Made by a program: the position numbers and the translations under genes. A stretch of 64,000 nt of DNA from Ignelater luminosus (Eukaryota; Arthropoda; Insecta; Coleoptera; Elateridae): the NCBI GenBank assembly GCA_011009095.1, contig VTPC01090545.1, forward strand, positions 210,834 to 274,833. Direction: 5' to 3'. Below, one piece after another: positions 14,511 to 27,200 of the stretch (the stretch's first letter is position 1; each line of letters starts with the position of its first letter). The notes below the pieces were generated by a model. That model searched no databases, had not been told where the DNA came from, and saw only the letters and a program-made list of their open reading frames with translations.

Positions 14511-15003
14511 GAACTTAGCTTTACTTCGATAATTTAATTGAGATTTTAAATTATACGAAACTAAATTCACAGACATCGGATTGTTTATTTATTCTTTTTG
14601 AAATTGTAAAAGTTGCATAGTAAGCTAACTTTTTATATTTGAATTAGAAAACGCTCAATTGTATTTGATAAATAAATGACACGGCGACATTTACAGGGAT
14701 ATTTAAACATCAAAATAATCGTTTATTACAGCGTTTCATTCCTATTTACTACCTTTTACTGAACGTATCTCATGTCATTACTATAAATGATCGAACGTAC
14801 TATTTTTAGTCGTCATCGCTTGTCAACGTTTATGTGACGTATATATGACAGCCCGCAAATCTACTTTCCCCTTTTAAATAAAAGTTACACTAGTGAACCG
14901 GGTCAAAGGACAGTTGTTTTATCATTAATATAAAGCATAATTGTCGATAAAATAACCACCTTGAGTATAAAAGGACAAAGTAATAGTTTGAAATCGGTCA
15001 GTG
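14511..15003. promoter_or_regulatory. Shared Zc3h11a / Mdh1 promoter region
   Basis: About 0.5 kb separates the divergent genes. For Mdh1 a TATA box (TATAAAAG, 14966-14973) lies about 34 bp before an initiator-like TCAGTG (A at 15000), a standard insect core promoter arrangement. No TATA box is evident for the minus-strand gene, which would fit dispersed initiation. Confidence 0.6.
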
Positions 15004-15031
15004 AAGAGAGCAGTGCGTTTCTTTTAAAAAA

Positions 15032-16166
15032 ATGGTAAGTAATCTCCGTAATTTTATTTCACTTTTTTGACCTCTAAAGTACCTTGATTGCAATAGAAAA
15101 ATATTGTAATTATTATATTTCTACACTTACGTAATAAAACGTTCTAATTTCTTTCTTTACTGCATTCTAGTCGGAACCTATTCGTGTTGTTGTAACAGGA
15201 GCTGCAGGCCAAATTGCTTATTCACTATTATACATAATAGCTAAAGGAGATGTCTTTGGACCCAATCAACCACTCATCTTACACCTTCTTGATATTCCAC
15301 CTATGATGGGTGTTTTAGAAGGTGTGGTCATGGAATTAGCAGATTGTGCTTTACCGCTCTTGCATGGAGTCGTACCTACTGCTGATCCTGCAGAAGCTTT
15401 CAAAGATGTTTCGGCAGCTTTTCTCGTAGGAGCTATGCCCCGCAAGCAAGGAATGGAGAGAAAGGACCTGCTCTCAGCAAATGTAAAAATATTTAAAGTG
15501 CAAGGTGAAGCTTTGGATCAACATGCCAAGAAAGATGTTAAAGTATTAGTTGTTGGTAATCCAGCAAACACAAATGCTCTTGTTTGTGCAAAATATGCAC
15601 CATCAATTCCCAAAGAAAACTTTACAGCAATGACTCGACTTGATCAGAACAGAGCTCAAGCACAAATTGCTGCAAAAACAGGTGTTCCTGTTGCTAATGT
15701 TTCAAATGTTATTATATGGGGAAATCACTCATCCACTCAAGTTCCTGATGCTAGCTTCGCTAAAGTTGTAAAAGGTGGTAAAACATTATCTGCATCGGAA
15801 GCTGTCAATAATGATGCTTGGTTGCAAAATGAGTTCATTGAAACTGTTCAAAAGAGAGGGGCTGCTGTAATTGCTGCACGTAAAATGTCATCTGCAATGT
15901 CAGCAGCAAAAGCAGCTGGAGACCACATGCGTAGTTGGTTTTTGGGCACAGAACCAGGCAAATATGTATCTATGGGAGTTCTTAGTGATGGCAGTTATGA
16001 TACTCCCAAAGATGTTGTATTTTCTTTTCCAGTGACAATAGAAAATGGTAAATGGCAGATTGTAAAAGGGCTTCAAATTGGTGACCATTATCGTCAGTTA
16101 TTAGAGGCGACAGGAAAAGAATTAGTAGAGGAGCGTGCTGAAGCTTTTGCTATCATTGAAGCGTGA
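15032..16166 (+). CDS. Mdh1: Cytosolic malate dehydrogenase
   Basis: NAD-dependent malate dehydrogenase, interconverting malate and oxaloacetate in the cytosol (malate-aspartate shuttle). Two exons: 15032-15034 holds only the ATG, and after a 136-bp intron the rest is in 15171-16166, giving 332 residues, matching the usual length of about 334. The Rossmann motif is G11-A-A-G14-Q-I-A17, and D42 at the end of the second strand selects NAD. Substrate arginines R92 and R98 lie in [15 protein letters not shown]162 in DQNRAQ, and the catalytic pair is D159 and H187 (IWGNHSSTQ). There is no mitochondrial targeting peptide, which with the TRLDQNRAQ and IWGNHS blocks places it in the cytosolic class. 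The start is fixed because the spliced ATG-TCG-GAA-CCT matches the conserved N terminus. The gene looks intact. Confidence 0.97.
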
Positions 16167-16261
16167 CTAGCACACAAGCTTTAATTACATCAAACTAGAA
16201 TGATGCCTCTTGTTAACACGTTGGTAGTTGAAAATATGATATTATTGTTACATAGAATGCT

Positions 16262-16267
16262 AATAAA
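16262..16267 (+). terminator. Mdh1 poly(A) signal AATAAA
   Basis: A canonical AATAAA about 95 bp after the Mdh1 stop, followed by a T-rich stretch; the expected cleavage site is within about 30 bp. Confidence 0.7.
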
Positions 16268-16289
16268 CTGAACATTTATACAAATCTTT

Positions 16290-17424
16290 ATTTTATTTCC
16301 GTTTTAATTTCTTTTCATTCTTTTCTAGTTTGATTTAGTTAAAGCTTGGTTTACAGTAAAATTTATAAAATTTAATTTTATTTGCCAAATGAGGATATTG
16401 TTTATTGATAGCATTTATTTTTATGTAATATAGATTAGTCATTTTTAAACCACTCATGTTGACTGATAAGAACGAAGAAAGTCATTTTTATCATAATAGT
16501 GGAATACATTTATTAAGTTGATCTTGGTGTTTTGTTTCCTTTTTTATTATTTTGTTACAAATTTGATATTGATATTGCTTTGTAGTAAATATTTTTCATT
16601 CGTTAAATTATCTCAGAGTTTAATTTTTAATGCTTTCCTAATAGTTACATTATTTTATATACTTTCTATTTTTTTTATTGCCTGCAATATAAAGTGTTTT
16701 TTTATCTGTTTCTGTAATAGATGGATTTTTTTTGTTTATTGCTACATCACTTGAGTAAACAAATTATAAGCTGTAAATAATCATAATTTTTCCAGTAATA
16801 TAAAAACACATTTTTATGTTTTTCTTTATCCTGTTTTAATTAAAATGAAGGTTTACAGTCAACAACATAAAAATCATTCATACATTACTTTGTATATTCA
16901 GCAGAGTCTCATGTATTTTATATACATATGAAATCAGAATTGCCTTTGTTAAATTTCTTGTAAATACTCTGAGAAATAATGTAAATTGAAACAGTTATTA
17001 AATTATGGTTATGCTGACAGTTGTTATTAATCTGAACTAAAATAATATGGAGATTAGAAATGTATGCTTTGGTACTTAAAAGTCCTCAGGGCATGAAAAA
17101 TTGGAACACAATAATTTGTTGCTTCATACTAGTTAATGCAAGGCTGCTTTTCTTTTTTAGACAAATCAAATGCATTAGGTTTAGAAGTATAAATCCAAAA
17201 AGGTTGACCCTCTCCAGCTGTTTTGTAGCAAGGAAGTGGTGAAAAGTATCTAAAGTATATTAATAATTAAAAAAAAATTCTTTCAAATGATATTTAACCA
17301 ATGATGAGTAGTTTTCAAGGCAGTTGTGTATACCTAGGAAAGTGTTAGGAGGGTCCCATAAGGTCTATCCACCTATGTCTACTTGCTAATACATGGTGAT
17401 AATATTGCCATTTTTTTAATTATA
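16290..17424. other. AT-rich intergenic region, nothing recognised
   Basis: T-rich and A-rich runs, with no frame resembling a known family and no paired terminal repeats that I could see. Confidence 0.5.
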
Positions 17425-18676
17425 CAATGTGTTCATTTTAAATCAATCCACCCTTAATGTCTTGTAAACAAATGAAGATATCAAAATGAGAAAAATCGCC
17501 TCACTTTATTTATGGAGGGGGAACATTAGAATACACAATTGACCTAATCATAGAGGTCACTGCGTTCGTCATAGCACACCTAACCTCAAATTCCCACTTG
17601 CAATATGTTGTTATAAAGGGGATATAGTTTAATGAGTTTAATTGTTACCCTTTTGAGATGACATCACAATTTTCCTTCTTGTTTTGTCTTTAGTTGTACA
17701 ACAAAAATAGACAATAAAACAAATAAAAGCACCATGTTTATTAATAGTACTAAGATTGTGACAATAATTTAATTTTAGATTTGTTGCTAAAAATTAAAAA
17801 ACTGAATTTTTAAATGCAAAATGTAACTATTTCTATTAATAATGAAGTCGCCTTAACATTCTCAAATGGGCGGCAGACGAACAACAAACGAGTTGGCTGA
17901 TGAGCATACTCTGTATCTGCTCAAGCTGCTGTGTATTAATGTAATGAAACATCCTCGTACCAGCGTGGCTCGTGAAATTGAGTGGGGATACAGCAGGCAC
18001 GGATCCATGAAATTTGCTGCATATCCACCGTCAGATTCAGCTTGACGTGGAGAAAATTATTACAAGATTTGCGAAAATTTCTAAAAGACGAGTTGAATTT
18101 ATCACCTAAAGAGATTATATTAATATATCATTTGTTCTAAAGTTATAAGGTGATTAAATGAATAAGAAATATATGATATATACAAATATAATATAAAATT
18201 AGATACGATATTTGAAAATAACAAATAAAAATGTTTTTTAATGTTTGGTTATGCAACCCCTCTCCCGTTACAAAAATAACACCATGACCCCCCCCCCACC
18301 AAAATGGAAGTCTGAATCCGCCCATGGGGTACAGCAAGCAAATGGACAGGTTGAGCAATGCTCACGAAGTCGTGTTTTATACGGTAAAATAAACAATATA
18401 AAAAAATTGTTATAGAAACTAAAAATTAAATATAATTTTAATTTACTTGGCAAATGCCTCATTAATCACTTTGTCCGAGAAGATGGTTTCCTGGAGACAA
18501 TTTTGTTTATGGATGAGTCATAAACACAGTTAGAAAATTAAGAAAAAAGTGTGTTGACTTTGACATCTTATAACTCGAAAACGACAAACTTTTTACCTAA
18601 TTTTTTTTTTATGAATCGTCATATGTTTCCCAAAATCGATGGTTAAACATTCTCGGTGTTATTTCGGGACACTTTG
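17425..18676. mobile_element. Degraded mariner-like element
   Basis: The ends ACAATGTGTTC (left) and the inverse of GGACACTTTGT (right) resemble the ACAGTGTGTCC ends of other elements here, each next to TA. A transposase remnant lies in between (17881-18110). Extensive divergence makes the boundaries tentative. Confidence 0.45.
17881..18110 (+). pseudogene. Tc1/mariner transposase N-terminal remnant
   Basis: The frame starts RRTTNELADEHTLYLLKLL and continues KHPRTSVAREI, matching the second helix-turn-helix of mariner-like transposases (usually a PRTS(V/T)R.I motif). After a frame change near 18010 the sequence reads HIHRQIQLDVEK then KRRVEF, matching the conserved 'HPY.IQL...RRV.F' segment that follows. 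There is at least one frameshift, and the catalytic domain is absent. Confidence 0.6.
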
Positions 18677-20069
18677 TATAAACAAATTAATTTACTTCAC
18701 ATACCTGCAATAATCTTTACATTAAATTGAAATGTAGCAACTATTTTTGGACAGAGGAAGTATTATTTTTAACTGACTTGTGGACTCCAGAATAATGCAT
18801 TCTTGAACCTCATATTGCGGTGAAGTAGGATATAAGCTATCTTTAATTTTTCTATTGCATTATTTTACTTACTATTACTTTTTCAAAAGTCCTTTTGTAA
18901 ATTAATTGCAATTGTACAAATAATAGTTTCTGAAACAATTGATTAGATAAGGGTTTTCAACAAATTACACACAAAGTTACAAAACAGGTTAATTCACCAT
19001 CAATGATAATTTGCAGAAACATTGTAATTAATCCTATTTAATGCTGCTGCAAGTTATAGAAATTGTAAAAGCAATTTTAAACATGTCTAAATGCCGTTAA
19101 TTTGCACCAAAAGTACCCTTTTCCAACTTAGCAATTGCAATGTCGCCGAGCACGGATTTCAAACTTTGCCGCAAAGTATCTGCAATGTTGCTGAACAATT
19201 TTGCATTTGCAGAAATAATGTTTCTGATAGTTTGCTGCAAGTTCGTTTTGCCTAGTGGATTACTTCCAAAACATGATTATGCTAAAATGACTGCCATACA
19301 GTACGTTTTCATTAGACACTTCTGCATTCGCGTCTGTTTGTTAAATTAAAACAGTATTCCTTCTTCATATGGAATGCAACAAAGCATGGATTTTAATTAC
19401 CGGGAACTTCGGGACTTCTAGTGCAAGGCGGCCAATTACTGGGACAAAGTGCGGATTTCAATAAATTATTACTTTTTAATAAAAAATTAAACATTTTATG
19501 ACTTTTTATGGTTGAGTATGTATACCTTTTATGTGTACGTAATTATACAGAAAGTTCCATTAATAAATATTATTTAGTAATAAACAAAATATTGTGTGCC
19601 GATGACTGGCGCATTTACATCAAATAAATTAGATGTTAATTAAAACTTTAAACCAATATTTCACTAAAGTAGGAACAGTTCCAGAAAAGCACACCAACCG
19701 ATGTAAAAGCAATAAGTTTCCATGCTATTCCGAAACTGCTCCTACTTTACCACTCTTTTTGTACATTTCCTTCTGTGCCCTACTCTACGTGCCACGAACC
19801 GTCACTACGATCTGCCATCAGAAAGTCAAAACAAAAATAAAGAAACAACAGAAAATAGCAATTCTTAATGTATTCTACTTCTAACTTATTGTTATGTTAT
19901 TTTTATTATAACAAAACGTTTGTGCAGTGTCGAAGAACTTAGTGGTCGAGACACTTAAATCATTAATAAAAAAGAAGTTAAATTAATTTTATAAAAATAG
20001 AAATGAACGTTTGATAAAGTCATTTTATTGTAGAAAGACAAAAGAGCACAATACCTACAATAAAAATAA
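18677..20069. other. Intergenic region, no gene recognised
   Basis: No family resemblance in any frame. Short open frames at 19140-19349 and 19633-19884 have no recognisable motif or splice context. Confidence 0.45.
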
Positions 20070-20441
20070 ACTGACTGGCAAAAAAACCGGTCACCATGAA
20101 TAATTTCGCAAAACCACTTTGAAAATTATTAATTTCAATACCACCGCGGTTGAATGATGTAATGCAAGCTTGAGGACAACATACTACTAATAATTATCAG
20201 GAGGTCCATTATAAACAGCCACATTTATTGTTTTTAATTAAGAAAGTATCGTATTTAGACTGTTTTTGTTACTGCTTAAATTAAATTTAATTCTGTATTA
20301 ATTTGTCTCTTTTTTAGTTAATCTGTACATTCTGTATCAACAGTGAATGGTTCATAAATCAAATAACAATCACTGATTAAAATAATAATTGTTAAAGTCT
20401 TTGGAGATATTTCAAGGTGACTGTTTTTTTTGCCGGTCAGT
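20070..20441. mobile_element. 372-bp MITE with ACTGAC..GGCAAAA ends
   Basis: The ends are inverted repeats of about 26 bp: ACTGACTGGCAAAAAAACCG at left, and the inverse at right starts ACTGACCGGCAAAAAAAACA; both continue GTCACC. There is no coding capacity. Repeat style and size suggest a mariner-related miniature element. The target duplication is not clear. Confidence 0.75.
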
Positions 20442-21238
20442 ATATTTTAAGTAAAAAAAAGTTAGGTTAATTAACCTAAATTTTAAAGATGTCAACCCAA
20501 TGTTATTTATCAATATTTATCAAGGAAGAAAATCAATATTGCCAATCAAGCAGGTTCATCAGTCTAATTCAGTTTTCTTCTAATCACATGGTATAACCTT
20601 TTTAACAGTTTCTCTCCCTTTTAATGCAACTGGGCTAGAAGTATGTCTTAAGCAATTTAATAAGTTGGTTTTGTATTTTTTCTAGATACTTTATCAATTC
20701 GATTAGAAAAAGCAACTTTGTCGTTTGTAGTCTGTAGTCAAAATCGAAAGAATCTTACATTACATTATCAAACAAAACAGTATTTGAAAAATTCTTGATG
20801 TAATAATCAAACTTCTACAGCAGATCTTTTTAAGAGTTTTACTGTAGTTATTAGAGAAAGTCATTGGGGACTCTAGCAATACGAGTAGCAATGAATGCAA
20901 ACGGTTGGCAGCTGTGGATAAATTAATCCGGCATAATGCGGTCTATTGGCAACATTGGTTTATAATTTTTGTTTTTGTAATACTAACCTCAAAACATGAC
21001 ATAAATGACGGTTTAAATTTTAAGAAATCAATAATAATGTTTAATTTAAAAATTTCTGTTTGTATTGTAAGCTGAATATAGGAAGTACCGTATGAAGTAA
21101 TTATTTTAATGTAAAACATGCCATTAATTTGTAGTGTTTAAAGTGTGTTTAATTATTTTATTTGAGGAAAAAGTCTCCATTTACATTTTATTGAGTATTT
21201 TATAGTATTATTTAGCTTGTCTTTTAAATAGTATAAAA
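20442..21238. other. Upstream region of Cep135
   Basis: AT-rich, with no other gene seen. The last few hundred bases presumably hold the Cep135 promoter and leader; I see no TATA box in a convincing position. Confidence 0.4.
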
Positions 21239-24200
21239 ATGGAACAAAGATTTAAAAAAGTACGTAAACAATTAGATGATCTAGGGTATATGCAAGTATT
21301 AATACCAGAAGCACTACCTCTCATTGAAAAACTGACCGCAGATTTAATTCAAACAACTGAAAGCCTTCAGAAATATAAAAAGATTGCTAAAGATACCATA
21401 GAGGTACATTTTAAAAATTTATTTTAGTTTGCTGCTGTCTTTATCTGTCTTAAAAGATATAATTAAATGTCATTGTTTGTAGGAACGTGACAGTTTGCAG
21501 CTAGGTGCAGAGCCATATAAATGTGATAATGCGAAGCTAGTTAAAGAATGTAACGATCTACATTTAGCATTTTTACAGTTTCGTGAACAAAACGAAAAAG
21601 TCCAAAAAGGTAGCTTTTAAGATTCTCTAATTGTAATATTTATTCACTTATTTAATTTTAGATTTGAAAAGGCATTTGTCTACTTTAGAAGAAGAAAAAC
21701 TTGATTGTGAAGCAGAGTGTGAAAAATTAAGAAGACGCATTCGTGATTTAGAACAAGAATCAGCCAATAAAACAGATCGCATACTTACATTACAAAATAA
21801 AGCTCTTGGTAAAACAATCAATTTTTTTATATAAACTATTATTATTATTATATAAAATATTCTTATTAGGAAATAAAGTTAGACCCAAAAGTAGCTTGCT
21901 AACAGCTTCAAAAAGTAGAAGTAGCACAGCAGCTTCTAAAAGCAACGTTGATGATACAGGTGCTTCAATGGCATTAGCTGATCAGAAAATTATTTGTCTT
22001 ACAAAGGAGATAAAGAAATTAAAGGATGAACAAATACAATTAATTGAAATGAATGAGACTTACAAGAACCAGGTAATTTTTTATAAAGTAAGATGTATTA
22101 CAAATAATATTAAAAAACTATTTCGTTGATTGCAGCTTAATAATCGTGACAGGGAAATAGAACGATTAAATAAGATGTTAGAGGGTGGACGACCTATTCA
22201 TGCATTAAATAAAGATTGTTGTTATAGAGATGCTGAAGGAAAAATATGTTTGATGCAGAAAGAAATTTCTTCATTAGAGAAAGAGAAGCTAGAACTTGAA
22301 AATCGCTTGAAAGGTTACAACTTAGTTTAAATGTAAGTTTAATAGAGTTAATTGCAAGTTTGATTTGTTTTATAGAAGCAGTTGCAAAACAACATGAAGC
22401 AATGAAACGTGCTTTACATCTAGCAGACCGTAATAAACAGTTGGAGCAAGAGTTACGTGATATTGACCAAATGGCTCTTGCTGTGGAAGCAGATTGTAAT
22501 ACAACATCAAAAATGAATGCAGAAAAAGTGCATAGGTAGGTATTAGAAATGTATCTTGATTCATCATAATGGTTAATATGAAGTTTATTCCAAGGCTTCA
22601 AGAACGTGTACATGATACTGTCTTACAAATCCAAACTTTAGAAAGAGATGTTTCAGAACTCAAACGTGAAAAACAAGAATTATTAGCTGACTTAGATGCT
22701 GTAAAATTGGAAAAGAACCATTTACAGACAGTTTTAGAAACTGCATTAGATGAAAAGAAACGACTAAATGATAGGATTAATCAATTTACTGTTATTGGTA
22801 TGTTAAAAATGAATTTTTATTTGTGGAATTATAGTTTGTGTAAATCAATTTTTAATGACAGTTACATTTTTGAAAGTTCTGCTTTTTGATATTTTTGGGT
22901 ATGGCTTTATTATTTTTATGATGAAATTTTAAGTTACTTTTTCTAAAAATGAACCAGAGTTTATTGATATTTTATGAAACATTTAAAAATTATCAGTAAT
23001 TAAGAAATTCCTATGAAAACACTATGAATATAAACAACATTCTTTGTAAACTCAATAACAAAATCCCAAAAATATTGAAAAATGCTTACATGGTCTTAGT
23101 AGCATATCATTTATTCATATTAATAGAAGAAATCATATATCTAGCATTTAAAAAATAATTTGTTAGTAACGTGAATAAGATTATAACTTATAATATTATT
23201 AAAATTTTTATTTCAGAGCATGACTTAAACCTAGAAATAGATAGATTAGTTCAAGCATCAGCCAATCAAAAACGTAAAATTGCAGAACTAGAATGTAAAT
23301 TACTCACCGATAAATTTGATACTGTAACTGATCGTTCTGGAAGAGCTGAAGTAAGTGCATAATAGTATTAATATTCGAGTTTATACGTTTCGTGAAATAT
23401 AAAGTACCATAAGTCCATAACCTTACTTTTACTTCGTTGTACCACTAAAAGAACACATACAGGAATAATTTCTTTTTATTTACTAACCTTTATGTTATAA
23501 AGCCCTATTTTACTAACCTTTATGTTATAAAGCCCTATTTTACTAATTAGTATCAAGATATTTTGAAATCTACTTATTATGCATGATTAAATATAAAAGT
23601 AAAAGAAAAGGTATGACGCTTTTTGTGAAATTTAAAACTTTACAAAATGTTTTAACTTCCTCTTTTTTATAAAAGCAACAAAATTTGAATACCAACCCTG
23701 TTAAAAGTATTTCTCCCAGACATTCACCAAGGCTGAAACCAAACACTAATTCACTATTTTTACCTACAAAAGACTGTCTAATCATTAATCAAATGCCCCT
23801 ACATCCTAAACCTCCTAAAGTGGTAAAATCCAAAAAATCCTCAAAGAAAACTGCTGCACTGCACAATACAAGAAAAACAAAATGCACAAGTCTCCCAAAA
23901 CCAGCCTATGCTGCAGTACCAAAAAATAGTCCCAATGTGTCCTGTGTTTTGAACGAACATAAGCTCAAATCTGTAGATCATATACAGTATGATAATGATG
24001 CAGCTGCCAAAAAATATGTTGATCTTAGATGTTGCCAATGCTGCACTTGCGGCAATGAAAATAAATGTTTGCAAGATATATGTAAGGAATGGCTTAATGG
24101 TGGAATAGATCATCACTTAGTATGCCCTTGTATGCAGGTAGACTGCTTTTAATGTACTTTATGAAGGAAAGAATAACACTGTAAAATGGTAATCATTATA

Positions 24201-27200
24201 AAAATAATTTTTAGGCTGCTGCTTTGGATCATTATAAAACAGAGAGGGACTACTACATGAAGGAATATCAGAGAGTGTCAGAGCAAATGAAGAATATTTC
24301 CAACAGGCCGGACAGTGTAAGTTTATTATAGTAAAAGCTTAGAAAATAAAAATTTTTAAAGTATAAATATTCACATTTCATCCATCAATCATGTATATAA
24401 GAATAGCTGTATTCTTTTGTTCTGAACATGCTGAATAAACTAAAGTGAAAGTGGACAGATTTCTCACTTCTATCAGTTTCAGTTTATTCAGTTTGTGCAG
24501 GACAAAAGAATACAGCTAATATCAGCAAAGAATTACAAAATTCTGTAAATGTTAATTGTATTATTTTGATAGAGGAATATAGTGATTACCATGATTTTTG
24601 TCTGTCATACGAATAATGCATGGTTTTCTATATATTGGCGGATAAAAAGGGGACGAAGAATCATTAACTTCATTTATAAAATCTAAACTAATCAACATTT
24701 TTTTCTGGTGTATGAAGAATATTCTTGTTTGATCAAGGATTACTGTTTGATGTAAATTCACATTTTAAAAATGTCAGCAAGTCATTAAACTAGAGGATAC
24801 TACTCCTTTTTCTTATCATAACTTTTTTGTTTCTTCAATTTTGATAAATTTGATAGAAAATTTAAAATCCTTCATATGTATGATAAAAATAAAGTACTCT
24901 TGTCTTATATCAAAAATGTATACTACATCTGAGTTATGACTATCTTTCTGCGACCATGTAGTTTACTTGCATTTTTTAAATTTTTATTAAACTTTAACAT
25001 ATATTATTATGCCATAAAAACTGTTTACTTTGAATTGTAGTATCCATGATAAAGTTTTCAAATATTCTTTACACTGTCACAAAAATTTCACTTTAAAATA
25101 TGTGTATCCAGATGCAAATTTGTCTGAACACTAGCCGCAATACAGATGTATCCATTTTACTTAAATGCTGTAAAACAATTACAGGAACAACTGTGCAGTA
25201 TATTCACCCCTAGATAGACCAGACCTTTCTTTATAAAAACTAAAGTGTTTTAGTTAATTTCCAAAAATCTTATAATTGGAATTTTGACTGGGTTTTAATT
25301 GGTAGAAATGCATAATTAAACTCTACAAGAAAAATAGGTGTTTTATAGTAATAAACGTACAAAAAAATTCCATCTGAAAATTACTGAAAATTAAGTCTTG
25401 ACATCCCTAGATATCAAAGAATTCTGTTTTACTCTAACACAATGCATCCTTTTAAGAAAAGTAAGAGAAGCTTTCTCTCCTAAATTGGATGTATATTTCA
25501 AAACTAGTAAAATTATCGATGTTTCCATTGGCATAATATATTTTTTTCTCAAATATCTGTTTACTCCACATTTAATTTCTACCTCTTGTGATGATAATCC
25601 AATTACTAAATACTTTGAAAGTAAATTTACTTTAATAATTTTCTTGAGTTAATCACTCATGACATACATTAAATTATTAATGACATCTTTACAATAGTTC
25701 ATATTACAATTTAAATTAATTTAAAAATCTTTATCGCAGGTAGGATTCGAACCTATGTAACTTTATCTCGCGTAAGGTGCACTAACCAACTGTGCTACCG
25801 AGGTAGGTATTCTAGTTGGTTAGTTAGGTTCAAATCTTTTTAGATATTGGTTCAAATCCTACCTGTGGTAAAGATTTTTAAATTAATTTAATTAATTTAA
25901 ATTGTAATATGTACTTTGAAAGTATTTTTGAATCTTTGGATACTCCTTAGCTCTGTTTAAAACCTTGCCTCTTAAAATCACAAGACAGGCAATATTAATG
26001 GTAATCACTTGCAAAGGATTTGAAAATAAAAAAGTAGAACCTACAAAGTAATTAATAAAAGTAATTTCTTATTTTTAGATTAAACGATGGGTTCAAACTA
26101 TATGTGCAATATTTACACTAATATGCCTTGTGCTTTCAATGTTTGAGTATTGTACAATGTTTGTATGCAAATAAATAGGTTTGAATTATTAAACAAGTAT
26201 TAAATGTTTTTATGTTATTTGAAATATTTAGATTAAAGGCACTTTAAATCAATACTACTAGTCATAAAGAAAGTATATCATAGTCACCCTTGAAAAAAAA
26301 CCGTAGGGCATAAATTAAAATTGATGTGCACTTGTTAAGTGACAAGGTCTTGTCAAATATTTTATTAAGTTCATTTTAAATTGTTTTTTGGCTGAAATTT
26401 GTTTGTGAAACGAACAAAAAGTGTTTATTGGAAGTGTTTAAAGTATTTTAAAAAAGTAACTACAAAGTTTAACAGCTAATATTGTCATTTATTAAATTAT
26501 AATTGTACCTATAATATATCAAGCACCCATGTACGTTTTCAATTTCAAGGCCGACCACAATAAGGCTTCTTTTTGATCACTCTGTACTCAATGTTGATAA
26601 TACACCTTTAAAAAATGAAAAATCAATATTATGTAGTAATATTTTTCCTAAAACATGGCTGGATTAGAAAAAAGGTATAAAAATACTGGTGGTTTAATGA
26701 TTTTTTTTACAAATGAGACTGTAAGCAATTTTAGCATTGCCACACAGGATTCTGAAGATATGTGTATTTGCATTTGTTTATATAAAATCTATCAGTGATG
26801 ACTGATGACCTAGCTTCATGGTGGTTGCAGACTTTAGCAGCTGTCTGATTAGCTTGTCCATTTATTTTATCTGTAAAAGAACCAATTAAGTGAAGTTAGG
26901 TCACCAGCTGCTGCTGAAACCTATGTCTTACCCTTTTTTGATGATGCTACTACAGTTTGGTCACCATATTCCTAAAAGGATATGGACTTACTAGATAGTA
27001 ATTGAGGGCTTTGCACTTTATAACCTCATACAACTGCTACAGAAGAAGTGGCCTCATACAAACATACTATGATCACTATGTGGGGTTTCCAAAAAGTAAG
27101 GAAATACGACTAAATCTCAGTAACAGTTTAATGTATTTTAGTAGGTCATAATTTATATTTTTGGAAAGCTTATTTTTTAAACTTTTTAACAAATATGCAT

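Noticed and set aside
22194..22613. 139-residue minus-strand ORF
   Set aside because: Antisense to Cep135 exons 5-7 and their introns.
25738..25806. Functional tRNA gene on the minus strand
   Set aside because: D and T arms look right, but the acceptor stem has several mismatches and the anticodon loop lacks T33, so I treat it as a tRNA-derived repeat.
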